A stretch of 64,000 nucleotides of DNA from PALSA-911 sp963839645. Its GTDB lineage: Bacteria > Pseudomonadota > Alphaproteobacteria > Acetobacterales > Acetobacteraceae. The stretch spans positions 868,001 through 932,000 of the forward strand of contig CAWIVZ010000008.1 of NCBI GenBank assembly GCA_963839645.1. Direction: 5' to 3'. The translations under genes and the position numbers were made by a program. The stretch's first letter is position 1; the number at the start of each line of letters is the position of its first letter. Below, piece after piece: positions 27,104-34,791 of the stretch. The notes below the pieces were generated by a model that saw only the letters and a program-made list of their open reading frames with translations, was not told the DNA's origin and did not search any database.

Positions 27104-28606
27104 TCAGGAAAGATAGCGCTCGGTCAGATGCGCTGTGAAATCGGCGGGGTCGAGCGGCTTGCCGGTGGCGGCGCGCATCAGGTCGTTGAAGCCCAGCAGG
27201 CTGCCTACGCCGTGCACCTTGGCACGCAGCCAGCCCATCAGCGGCGCCATGTCGCCCTTCGCCAGGGCCGCGTCCAGGCCCGGCACGCCGCGCCGTGCCG
27301 CGGCCATCAGCTGGGCGGCGGCCATCGCGCCGAGCGTGTAGCTGGGGAAATAGCCGAACGCGCCATCGTACCAGTGGATGTCCTGCAAACAGCCCTGCGC
27401 GTCGTCGGCCGGGCGGATCCCCAGCAGCGCATCCAGGCCGTCGTTCCATGCCCCGGGCAGATCGGCCACCGCCAGATCGCCGCCGATCAGCGCCTGCTCC
27501 AGGCGGAAGCGCAGGATCACGTGGGCGGGATAGGTCATCTCGTCGGCGTCGACGCGGATCAGCCCCCGCCCGACCCGCCGCCACAGCCGCGCCAGGTTTT
27601 CCGCCCGGTACGGCGCGGGATCGCCGCCGAAGGTGGCGTGCAGCTCGGCCCCGAGAAAGCCCAGGAACGCATCGGACCGGCTGGCCTGCATCTCCACGAT
27701 CAGGGACTGGCTCTCATGCGCCGCCATGCCCGCGGCCTCGCCGACCGGCTGGCGGCGGAACGCCTCGGGCAGGCCGCGCTCATACATCGCGTGCCCGGTT
27801 TCGTGCAGCACGCCGAGCAGGCTCTGGGCGAAATCGGCGGTGTCGTAGCGGGTGGTGATGCGCACATCCGTCGCCGTGCCACCGCAGAACGGGTGGGTGG
27901 AGCGGTCAAGCCGCGCATGGGCGTAATCCAGCCCCACCAGCGCGGACATGCGCCGGCACAGCACCTCCTGAGCCGCTTCGGCGAACGGCCCCTGCGGGCG
28001 GACCGGCGCGGGGCGGGCGGATTGCAGTTCAAGGGCTTGCGGCAGCGCGTCGCGCAGGAAAACCTCGTAGTCGGCGAATATCGGGGCCACGTCGGCGGCG
28101 GTGATGCCGCGCTGGTAGCCGTCCATCAGGGCATCGTACGGCGACAGTCCAAGGGCAGGCGACAGCGCCGCCGCGGACTGGCGGACCAGATGGACCACCT
28201 CCGCCAGGAACGGGCGCACGCTGGCGAAATCGGCGTTCCTGCGCGCCTCGCGCCATACCTTCTCGCAGGCCGAGTTGGCGCGCGCCTGCGCCTCCACCAG
28301 ATCGGCCGGCAGCGCTGTGGCGCGGGTATGGGCGTGGCGGATCAGGTCCAGGTTGGCGGCGCGCCAGGGATCAGGGTCCGGACTGGACGACGCCTCGGCG
28401 ATATCGTCCGCCACCGCCGTCTCGGTCAGCAGGGCATGGGACAGGCCGGCCAGCACCGCCAGCTGGTCGCCGCGCGCCGCGCCGCCGCCCGGCGGCATCA
28501 TCGCCGCCGCGTCCCAGCCGAGCATCGCCCCGGCCTCGCCGATGGTGGCGATGCGCGCGAAGCGGGCGGCCAGGCGGTCGTAGGCGGCGTTGGCGGAAGC
28601 GTTCAT
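27104..28606 (-). CDS. M32-family carboxypeptidase
   Basis: Zinc carboxypeptidase of the thermostable Taq-type M32 family, 500 residues. The zinc motif is HETGH (VLHETGHAMYERGLP), preceded by the family hallmark DYAHARLDRSTHPFCGG and followed by the downstream ligand region HESQS. The N-terminus (IGEAGAMLGWDAAAMMP) is typical. It removes C-terminal amino acids from peptides in the cytoplasm. Its start overlaps the SURF1 stop by 4 bases, so it is translated with the cytochrome-oxidase assembly genes although it has no obvious link to them. Confidence 0.92.
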   Translation of the reverse strand: MNASANAAYDRLAARFARIATIGEAGAMLGWDAAAMMPPGGGAARGDQLAVLAGLSHALLTETAVADDIAEASSSPDPDPWRAANLDLIRHAHTRATALPADLVEAQARANSACEKVWREARRNADFASVRPFLAEVVHLVRQSAAALSPALGLSPYDALMDGYQRGITAADVAPIFADYEVFLRDALPQALELQSARPAPVRPQGPFAEAAQEVLCRRMSALVGLDYAHARLDRSTHPFCGGTATDVRITTRYDTADFAQSLLGVLHETGHAMYERGLPEAFRRQPVGEAAGMAAHESQSLIVEMQASRSDAFLGFLGAELHATFGGDPAPYRAENLARLWRRVGRGLIRVDADEMTYPAHVILRFRLEQALIGGDLAVADLPGAWNDGLDALLGIRPADDAQGCLQDIHWYDGAFGYFPSYTLGAMAAAQLMAAARRGVPGLDAALAKGDMAPLMGWLRAKVHGVGSLLGFNDLMRAATGKPLDPADFTAHLTERYLS

Positions 28607-29307
28607 GGGCGAAGCACCTTGCGGGCGTAGAGGACGAAGATCACCACCAGCGCGAGCCCCAGGCTGAACCAGGTGATCGCATAGGACAGATGGTCATTCG
28701 GCGGCCGCGGCAGGCGCTGCGCCGGCTGCGGATACCGTCCGGCCCGGGCCGGACCCATCGCCACCAGCACGAACGGCGCCACCTTTCCCAGGCCCAGCGA
28801 CGGCCCGATGGTGGCGGGATCGAGGGTGTAGAAGCGGTGCAGCGGCGGATCGTCGGCCGGCGAGAACAGTCCGGGCCGGGCGGGCAGGCGAACATAGCCC
28901 TCGACCGCCGCGCGTCCCCCGTCCGCGGCGACATCGTCGGCGCGCTCGACCGGCACCCAGCCACGGTCCACCAGCACCGGCGGCGCCCCGCCCTCGCGCT
29001 GCAGGGCCATAATGAGCCGCGCGCCCATTCTCGGGCCGGTAGGCGTATCGGAAACATCGGCGCCATACAGGGCGTAGCGGCCGGCCAGCCAGGTTCCCTC
29101 GGCGCGCACCTTGGCGAACACCGGCGGATCGGCCGGCAAGGGAATGGCGGGGGAGGATTCCGCGCGGTCGATGCCGGCCAGCAGCGCCGTCTTCCAGGCC
29201 AGGCGCTGCAACTGCCAGATCCCCAGGCCACAGGTCAGGGCCAGCATCAGCGCCGCGGTCACGGCGGGGATCCGCAATCGGCGCCAACGGCCGCCGGCAG
29301 TCGTCAT
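28603..29307 (-). CDS. SURF1-family cytochrome oxidase assembly protein
   Basis: Inner-membrane factor for heme a insertion into aa3-type cytochrome c oxidase. 234 residues with the family layout: a TM helix near residues 14-33 (ALMLALTCGLGIWQLQRL), a periplasmic domain with EGTWLAGRYALYG and VLVDRGWVPVE, and a C-terminal TM helix (ITWFSLGLALVVIFVLYARKV). It overlaps DUF983 and the M32 gene by 4 bases each. The surrounding coxC/DUF983 context fits. Confidence 0.92.
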   Translation of the reverse strand: MTTAGGRWRRLRIPAVTAALMLALTCGLGIWQLQRLAWKTALLAGIDRAESSPAIPLPADPPVFAKVRAEGTWLAGRYALYGADVSDTPTGPRMGARLIMALQREGGAPPVLVDRGWVPVERADDVAADGGRAAVEGYVRLPARPGLFSPADDPPLHRFYTLDPATIGPSLGLGKVAPFVLVAMGPARAGRYPQPAQRLPRPPNDHLSYAITWFSLGLALVVIFVLYARKVLRP

Positions 29308-29687
29308 TCTTCGTCTGTCTCGGATTGCACCGGGCGATGGCGATACTGCAGCGCCACCAGAGCGGCCTTCAGCGGCCGCATCATCAGGATCGCCACCGGG
29401 ATCGTGAACAGCGGCCAGATGACCGCGTGCACCCAGAGCGGGGGAGAGAAACGAAACTCCACCCAGAAGGCCAGCCCAACGACCAGCGCCCCCAGCAGCA
29501 GGATCACCGCGACGGCCGGGCCATCGCCGGCATCATGCTTGCTGAGATCGAGGCCGCAGACCGCGCAGCGGTCCCGGACGGTCAGCAAACCGGAAAAGAC
29601 CGCCCCCTGGCCGCAACGTGGACAGCGGCACAGGAGAGCGGCCTGCAGCAGAGAAACCGGCGGAAAATTCTCCGGGGCTGGGGTCAA
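29304..29687 (-). CDS. DUF983 membrane protein
   Basis: Small inner-membrane protein of 127 residues. An N-terminal CPRCGQGAVFSGLL and CAVCGLDLSKHDAGDGPA (two Cys pairs) precede two or three TM helices (AVAVILLLGALVVGLAFWV and AVIWPLFTIPVAILMM). DUF983 genes are regularly next to coxC and SURF1 in alphaproteobacteria and are presumed oxidase-assembly factors. Its stop overlaps the SURF1 start (ATGA). Confidence 0.9.
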   Translation of the reverse strand: MTPAPENFPPVSLLQAALLCRCPRCGQGAVFSGLLTVRDRCAVCGLDLSKHDAGDGPAVAVILLLGALVVGLAFWVEFRFSPPLWVHAVIWPLFTIPVAILMMRPLKAALVALQYRHRPVQSETDEE

Positions 29688-29711
29688 GGGATTGGCACGA
29701 GCCGGGGCCGG

Positions 29712-30587
29712 CTAGCCGCCGACATTCGCTTCCAACGGACCGGCGCCGTACCAGTAGATGCAGACGAACAGGAACAGCCAAACCACGTCCACGAAGTGCC
29801 AGTACCAAGCCGCCGCCTCGAAGCCGAAATGCCGTTCCGGCGTGAACTGGCCGGCACGGGCGCGGAACCAGCAAACCAGCAGGAACAGGGTGCCGACGAT
29901 GACGTGGAAGCCGTGGAAGCCGGTCGCCAGGAAGAACACCGACGAATAGACGCCGCCATTGACGAACTTGAACGGGGCCTCGGAATACTCGATCGCCTGG
30001 CACATGGTGAAGGTCAGACCCAGCAGCACGGTCAGCAGCAGGCCGGTGGTGAGACCCTTGCGGTCACCATGCAGCAGGCTGTGATGCGCCCAGGTGACGG
30101 TGGTGCCCGACAGCAGCAGGATCATCGTGTTCAGCAGCGGCAGATGGAACGGGTCGAAGGTGGTCACGCCCGGCGGGGGCCAGGTCGTGTTCAGCACGCC
30201 GGTCGCGGTGCTGACGGTCTCCGGCAGCAGCAGGAAGTTGAAATAGGCCCAGAAGAAGCCAACGAAGAACATCACCTCGCTGGCGATGAACAGCATCATG
30301 CCGTAGCGCAGGCCCAGGCGGACCAGCGGGCCGTGCATGCCCGGCGTGCGGCTCTCCCGGATGACGTCGCGCCACCAGAAGAACATCACCGCCAGAACGA
30401 CGGCCAGGCCGAGGCCCAGCAGGATGAAGTTGTGGAAATGTGCGGCGACGGCGATGCCCAACACCGTCATTGCGGCGCCAAGCGCGCCGATGATCGGCCA
30501 CGGGCTCGGATCCACCAGATGATAAGGCTGCTTGATCCCCGAACTCTGAAAGCCCGTGGGGATTGCTGCGTGCGAATCGCTGCTCAT
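29712..30587 (-). CDS. coxC: Cytochrome c oxidase subunit III
   Basis: Inner-membrane subunit III of an aa3-type oxidase, seven TM helices, 291 residues from ATG 30587 (the upstream 14 residues of the longer ORF are not family-like). Conserved segments are QPYHLVDPSPWP, FFWWRDVIRES, ASEVMFFVGFFWAYF (the lipid-binding acidic residue) and ATGFHGFHVIVGTLFLLVCWFR near the C-terminus. It leads the run DUF983-SURF1. The catalytic subunits coxA and coxB and the factors ctaB and ctaG are absent upstream, where an MFS gene is found instead. Confidence 0.95.
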   Translation of the reverse strand: MSSDSHAAIPTGFQSSGIKQPYHLVDPSPWPIIGALGAAMTVLGIAVAAHFHNFILLGLGLAVVLAVMFFWWRDVIRESRTPGMHGPLVRLGLRYGMMLFIASEVMFFVGFFWAYFNFLLLPETVSTATGVLNTTWPPPGVTTFDPFHLPLLNTMILLLSGTTVTWAHHSLLHGDRKGLTTGLLLTVLLGLTFTMCQAIEYSEAPFKFVNGGVYSSVFFLATGFHGFHVIVGTLFLLVCWFRARAGQFTPERHFGFEAAAWYWHFVDVVWLFLFVCIYWYGAGPLEANVGG

Positions 30588-30714
30588 ACCAAACCCATGC
30601 GTAAACCGCCGGGGGGAACGCCCCGGCACGATGTCTGCATAATCCCCAATTCCCCGCGCCGTTCAAGTGGCCAATCCGGAACGCGGGCCAATCAGGCGCG
30701 GAACTCCCTGCTCG

Positions 30715-31893
30715 TCAGCCGAGGCGCCGTGTTCCCGACCAGGTCCAGAACGCCAGCATCAGCACCCCGGCGGCAACCGCGGCGAAAGCGGCGCGGTACC
30801 CGGCCAGCGCCAGCATCGTCCCGAAGGCCAGCGAGCCCGCCGTCTGGCCGAGGAACAGTGCCAGCGCGAAGGCCGCCACCGCGGTGCCGCGCGCCTCAGG
30901 CATCACCTCGGTCGCGCGCGCCTGCAGCACGCCGTGGAACATATAGAACAGCATCCCCAGCAGCAGCTGGATCGCCACCACCGCATGCCAGTCCGGCACC
31001 AGCGCCAGCAGGCCCACGCCGGCCGCGAGGCCGGCCCCGCCGGTCAGCAGCAGCCCGCCCTCCCCCATTCCGCGGATCAGGCGCCGGGCGATGCGCGTGT
31101 AGACGAAGGCCCCGAGGCCGAAGCCGGCGACCACCAGACCCGAGCGCGCCGCCGTCAGGCCGAATTGCTGGATGAGGAACGACCCGACATAGGGAAACGC
31201 GCCGCCGAATAGCAGAAACCCGTCGAAGAAGGCCGCGATCAGCAGCTGGCGCGCGCCGGGATGGCCGAGCAGACGGGCGAAGGCGAAGAAACCCTGCCCG
31301 CGGCTACCGCCAGCAGCCGGCGGGTGCCACAACGTGTTGCCGAATTGCGATGCGATGAGCGTGCTGACCCCGACCGCCAGCAGCCCCAGCACCACGAAGG
31401 CGCCGCGCCAGCCGGCGAACTCGCCGACGATCCCGGCGATCGGCCCGGTCAGCATCTGTGCCATCACCATCCCGGTGAGGAAGCGGCCGATCGTCTCCTG
31501 GCGTTCGTTGTACGGAACGGTGTCGCCGATATGCGCCAGCAGCAGCGGGATGATCGCGCCGGCGAACAGGCCCGACAGCGCCCGGGAAGCGATCAGCAGG
31601 GGCAGGCCCGGCACGAAGGCGCAGGCGAACTGGGCCAGTCCGTACAGGAACAGCGCGCAGCCGGCGACGCGCACCTTGCCGAAGCGGTCCCCAAGCGGAC
31701 CGGTGACCAGCTGGCCGAGCCCGTAGGGAAGCATGAATCCGGCCACGATCACGCTGGCGGCCGCGACGGTGATGCCGGCGTCCGCCGCGACCAGCGGCAG
31801 CAGCGGGTCGAGCAGCCGGATGCCGGCACCGGACGCGAACCCGGCGGCGGCCAGCACGGAGATCGGAAATTTCGGCGCCGCTGCGCTGTTCAT
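30715..31893 (-). CDS. MFS transporter
   Basis: Major-facilitator inner-membrane transporter, 392 residues with 12 predicted TM helices. The motif-A region is GPLGDRFGKVRVAG in the first cytoplasmic loop. The second half repeats the fold. Substrate unknown; members of this size are often drug or metabolite exporters. It follows the SDR gene on the same strand with a 25-base gap, suggesting a two-gene operon, and it lies upstream of coxC. Confidence 0.85.
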   Translation of the reverse strand: MNSAAAPKFPISVLAAAGFASGAGIRLLDPLLPLVAADAGITVAAASVIVAGFMLPYGLGQLVTGPLGDRFGKVRVAGCALFLYGLAQFACAFVPGLPLLIASRALSGLFAGAIIPLLLAHIGDTVPYNERQETIGRFLTGMVMAQMLTGPIAGIVGEFAGWRGAFVVLGLLAVGVSTLIASQFGNTLWHPPAAGGSRGQGFFAFARLLGHPGARQLLIAAFFDGFLLFGGAFPYVGSFLIQQFGLTAARSGLVVAGFGLGAFVYTRIARRLIRGMGEGGLLLTGGAGLAAGVGLLALVPDWHAVVAIQLLLGMLFYMFHGVLQARATEVMPEARGTAVAAFALALFLGQTAGSLAFGTMLALAGYRAAFAAVAAGVLMLAFWTWSGTRRLG

Positions 31894-31918
31894 GAAGCCA
31901 GGTGGATCACCCTGGAAT

Positions 31919-32680
31919 TCACGCTAGCCCGATCCGCGCGCGCAACGCGTCATCGCGCAGCGACAGTTCGCCGCCCGCCAGGTCGTCCGCCGCCGGGGTG
32001 CACAGATAGACCAGCGCCCGGGCGGGGTGATCCACCGGCGCCAGGTCGGCGCGCGGGATCTGGCTGATGATGTTGACGCCGGAGGCGCGGATCAGCACCT
32101 GCATGTCGGTATCGACGGTGCCGGGCGCGAAGCCGAACACGCGGATCTTCCGCTCCGCCGTCTCCAGCGCGATCGCCCGCGTCATCATCGCCAGGCCCGC
32201 CTTGCCGGTGCAGTAGGCGCTCCAGCCTTCCAGCGGGCGATGCGCGGCGCCCGAGGAGATGTTGATGATCGTGCCGCCGCCGCGCCCGATCATGCCCGGC
32301 AGCACGGCGCGCACGCCGTGAAAGGCACCGACCAGGTTGATCTGGATGTTGCGCGCCCAGGCGGCCGGATCGGCCTCGGCGATGCCGGCGATCGGCTCGA
32401 TCACGCCGGCATTGTTGACCAGCACGTCGACCGGGCCGAGTTCGGCCTCGGTCCGCGCCACCAGGTCGGTGACGGAGGCGAAATCCGAGACGTCCGACGC
32501 CATGGAAACGGCCCGCCCGCCGCCGGCGACGATCTCGGCGGCGACCTTGGCGGATGCGGCGGCGTCGCGCGACGTGACCATCAGGGCCGCGCCTTCCCGC
32601 GCCATCGCCAGCGCGGCGGCCGCGCCGATACCCCGGCTGCCGCCCGTCATGATCACGATCTTGCCCGCCAATGCCGCCAT
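31919..32680 (-). CDS. Short-chain dehydrogenase/reductase
   Basis: Cytoplasmic NAD(P)-dependent oxidoreductase of the classical SDR family, 253 residues. The cofactor motif TGGSRGIG lies near residue 12, NNAG is present, and the catalytic serine is in IINISSGAA with the YxxxK motif in SAYCTGKAG. ATG 32680 is preceded by GGGAGAGACGG. The 25 extra N-terminal residues of the longer ORF are not SDR-like. The substrate is not deducible. It probably shares a promoter with the MFS gene downstream. Confidence 0.88.
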   Translation of the reverse strand: MAALAGKIVIMTGGSRGIGAAAALAMAREGAALMVTSRDAAASAKVAAEIVAGGGRAVSMASDVSDFASVTDLVARTEAELGPVDVLVNNAGVIEPIAGIAEADPAAWARNIQINLVGAFHGVRAVLPGMIGRGGGTIINISSGAAHRPLEGWSAYCTGKAGLAMMTRAIALETAERKIRVFGFAPGTVDTDMQVLIRASGVNIISQIPRADLAPVDHPARALVYLCTPAADDLAGGELSLRDDALRARIGLA

Positions 32681-32830
32681 GTCCGTCTCTCCCGCGAATG
32701 AACGCACCGATTTAGGCGCGCACCGGTCGCGCCGCAAACCCTGCCGCTTTCGCATCGGCGGGGGTAGCTGGCTGCCGTCGGCCGGCCGCGGACCGGCCCT
32801 GGGGAGTGGCCTTAATTTTCGTCCACGCGA

Positions 32831-32880
32831 TACGATTTTATGTAATCGTAATTCTCGAAATTGTTTCGAATTTATCGAAT
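32831..32880. promoter_or_regulatory. AT-rich operator-like palindromes in a 412-base gap
   Basis: The gap 32681-33092 separates the divergent SDR and cupredoxin genes. It is far more AT-rich than the rest of the window between about 32815 and 32950. It holds TACGATT-N6-AATCGTA (32831-32837/32844-32850), TCGAAA-N3-TTTCGA (32855-32860/32864-32869) and a further TCGAAT. Such clustered dyads are typical of repressor or activator operators. The regulator is not identifiable here. I see no ORF worth calling in this gap. Confidence 0.45.
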
Positions 32881-33092
32881 ATTGTTATTCGTCACCAAAC
32901 AGCCCGCGCGACCGGTCAAATAACCCAAACCAGCCAACTTGCGCCTTTCTTTGTAAAAGAAGGCACCCCCTTGTGCCCTACCCCATGCAATGCGAGGTTT
33001 TCTGCCGCTGACAAACCGCAATGCCCGCTTTAAGCGGCAACGGGATCGCCGATCCGGAAGGACCGGTCACATTGGAAAGGTCTGGACTCACG

Positions 33093-33560
33093 ATGCGCCA
33101 TAACCGGATGCTTCAAAGCCTTTGCACCCTATCGTTCGCCGGCACGCTGCTTGGGATGGCCGTCGGCTTCGCCGCGCCGGCTTTCGCCAATACGACCGTG
33201 AAGGTCGCCCTGATGGACCCGAGCACGGGCAGTTCCGTGTCGGGCATGATGATGACCGCCACCCCGAACACCGTGAAGGCCGGGATGGTCACATTCCAGG
33301 ACACCAACGAGTCCAAGGGGCTGGTGCATGAGATGATCCTGATCCGCAAGCCGGCCGACGGGAAGGCCCTGCCCTACGACGCCAAGACACAGCGGATCGT
33401 CGAAGCGAAGATCAAGAGCCTCGGTGAGGTGTCGGAACTGGACCCAGGGAAATCCGGCAAGCTGACGGTCTCCCTGAAGCCGGGCAACTACCTGCTGCTG
33501 TGCAACCAGGCCAGCCACTACATGGCGGGCATGTCCACGCCCTTCACCGTCACGCCGTGA
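33093..33560 (+). CDS. Periplasmic cupredoxin (blue-copper-like)
   Basis: Exported copper protein, 155 residues. ATG 33093 follows GGAAAGG and gives a signal peptide ending APAFA. The mature cupredoxin domain contains a His in KGLVHEMILIRKP and the Cys-His-Met loop LLLCNQASHYMAGM, which together match the four type-1 copper ligands. Such proteins carry electrons to periplasmic reductases or oxidases. The AT-rich operator region lies upstream. The partner is unknown. Confidence 0.83.
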   Translation: MRHNRMLQSLCTLSFAGTLLGMAVGFAAPAFANTTVKVALMDPSTGSSVSGMMMTATPNTVKAGMVTFQDTNESKGLVHEMILIRKPADGKALPYDAKTQRIVEAKIKSLGEVSELDPGKSGKLTVSLKPGNYLLLCNQASHYMAGMSTPFTVTP

Positions 33561-33570
33561 ACGCCTGACC

Positions 33571-33602
33571 GTCGCGGCGGCGTGCTCTGCCGCCGCCGCG
33601 AC
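33571..33602 (+). terminator. Hairpin after the cupredoxin gene
   Basis: A 12-bp perfect stem, GTCGCGGCGGCG (33571-33582) with CGCCGCCGCGAC (33591-33602), around an 8-base loop, lies 10 bases after the cupredoxin stop. It lacks a U-tract, so termination may be factor-assisted. It separates this gene from the HPF-CSD gene and its box. Confidence 0.6.
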
Positions 33603-33621
33603 GCAGCGTGGGCGTGGGTTG

Positions 33622-33635
33622 TTGATCTGCGTCAA
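33622..33635. promoter_or_regulatory. FixK/FNR-type box upstream of the HPF-CSD gene
   Basis: TTGATCTGCGTCAA matches the TTGA-N6-TCAA core of FNR/FixK binding sites; it is TTGAT-N4-GTCAA, one mismatch from the perfect TTGAT-N4-ATCAA. It lies 53 bases upstream of the GTG start, a position compatible with class II activation if transcription begins about 40 bases downstream of its centre. A second, perfect box precedes hemN at 61763-61776. Confidence 0.6.
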
Positions 33636-33688
33636 CGAAAGGATCCCGGCGCCAGCGTAGCCTTCTCTCAACGCAAGAGGAGGACAAT

Positions 33689-34273
33689 GTGGAGCTTGCA
33701 ACCGAGATCACCTTCCGCAACATGGACAAGTCGGAGGCGCTGGAGGATCGTATCCGCGCCCGGCTGGCCGAACTGGAACAGTTCCACCCGCGGATCACGT
33801 CGTGCCGAGTGGTCGTCGAGAAGGGCCATCGGCGCCATCACAAGGGCAATGTGTTCGGCATCCGCCTGGTGCTGCGGGTGCCCGGACGGGAGATCGTGAT
33901 CTCCCGCGATCCGGAAGCCGATCACGCGCATGAGGACGCCCATGTCGCCGTCCGCGACGCGTTCGACGCCGCCCGCCGGCAGCTGGAGGACTACGCCCGC
34001 ACCCAGCGCGGCGCCGTAAAGCAGCACGACGTGCCGGATCTCGGCCGCGTCTCCAAGCTGATCGCCGAACAGGATTACGGCTTCCTCGAATCGCCCGACG
34101 GCACGGAAGTGTATTTCCATCGCAACGCCGTGGTCGGCAACAGCTTCGATCAGCTGAAGGTGGGCGACGAGGTGCGCTTCGTCCTGCATCCGGGCGAGGG
34201 CGAAAAGGGGCCGCAGGCCAGCAGCGTGGTCAAGCTCGGGACGCACCATCCCGGCCCGGCGCATCCGCTCTGA
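33689..34273 (+). CDS. HPF/RaiA-like and cold-shock domain fusion protein
   Basis: Ribosome-associated stress protein of 194 residues. Residues 1 to about 110 resemble the HPF/S30AE ribosome-hibernation domain (LEDRIRARLAELEQFHPRITSCRVVVEKGHRR, HVAVRDAFDAARRQLEDYAR). Residues 120-185 form a cold-shock domain with nucleic-acid-binding YGFLESPDGTEVYFHRNAV. The start is GTG, with GAGGAGG 5 bases upstream; an out-of-frame ATG overlaps it and is rejected. The domain pair suggests binding to ribosomes and RNA in stationary or oxygen-limited cells; an FNR-type box upstream supports the latter. DUF3775 follows. Confidence 0.83.
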   Translation: MELATEITFRNMDKSEALEDRIRARLAELEQFHPRITSCRVVVEKGHRRHHKGNVFGIRLVLRVPGREIVISRDPEADHAHEDAHVAVRDAFDAARRQLEDYARTQRGAVKQHDVPDLGRVSKLIAEQDYGFLESPDGTEVYFHRNAVVGNSFDQLKVGDEVRFVLHPGEGEKGPQASSVVKLGTHHPGPAHPL

Positions 34274-34335
34274 CCAGCTTGCCGGTCAGCGAGCCGGGCT
34301 GAGCCCGGCACACACCGAGCCCGCAGGAGAGGCCG

Positions 34336-34755
34336 ATGGCGAGGGACTATCAGAACGACCCGGTGGAACTGAACATCAGCGCCGACACGGTCTGCTACAT
34401 CATCGCCAAGGCGCGCGAATTCGACGTCAAGGTGGATCCGGTCGAGCCCGATCCCGGCTCCAATCCAATCGACAGCGACGAGAGCGAAATCCTGCAGGAC
34501 TATCCCGACGATCCCACCGAGGATGAACTGCGCCAGGCGATCGACGACCTCAACGTGGACGAGATCGTCGATCTGATCGCCCTGGCCTGGGTGGGCCGCG
34601 GCGATTTCGGGCCGGGGGAATGGGAGGCGGCGAAGACCCTCGCGCGGGAGCGGCACCACGCCCATTCCGCCGCCTATCTCATGGGCATTCCGACCCTGCC
34701 GGAGTATCTGGAGGAAGGCTTTTCCGCCCTCGGCCATTCCTGCGAGCCAGGCTGA
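34336..34755 (+). CDS. DUF3775 family protein
   Basis: Small acidic cytoplasmic protein, 139 residues, with the DUF3775 features ADTVCYIIAKAREFDVKVDP near residue 15, ELRQAIDDLNVDEIVDLIALAWVGRGDF in the middle, and AAYLMGIPTLPEYLEEGFSAL at the end. ATG 34336 follows GCAGGAGAGG. It is 62 bases after the HPF-CSD gene on the same strand. Function unknown. Confidence 0.85.
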   Translation: MARDYQNDPVELNISADTVCYIIAKAREFDVKVDPVEPDPGSNPIDSDESEILQDYPDDPTEDELRQAIDDLNVDEIVDLIALAWVGRGDFGPGEWEAAKTLARERHHAHSAAYLMGIPTLPEYLEEGFSALGHSCEPG

Positions 34756-34791
34756 AGCGGCAAGGCGCGGCGAACCGGCCGCCGGGGCCCG

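Noticed and set aside
26195..28630. 811-codon plus-strand frame opposite thrC end to M32 peptidase
   Set aside because: Product has no recognisable domain and spans several real genes on the other strand; high GC makes such frames common.
33687..33899. ATG 33687 as start for the HPF-CSD gene
   Set aside because: It is in another frame with no similarity; GTG 33689 leads the conserved N-terminus and has an ideal Shine-Dalgarno.
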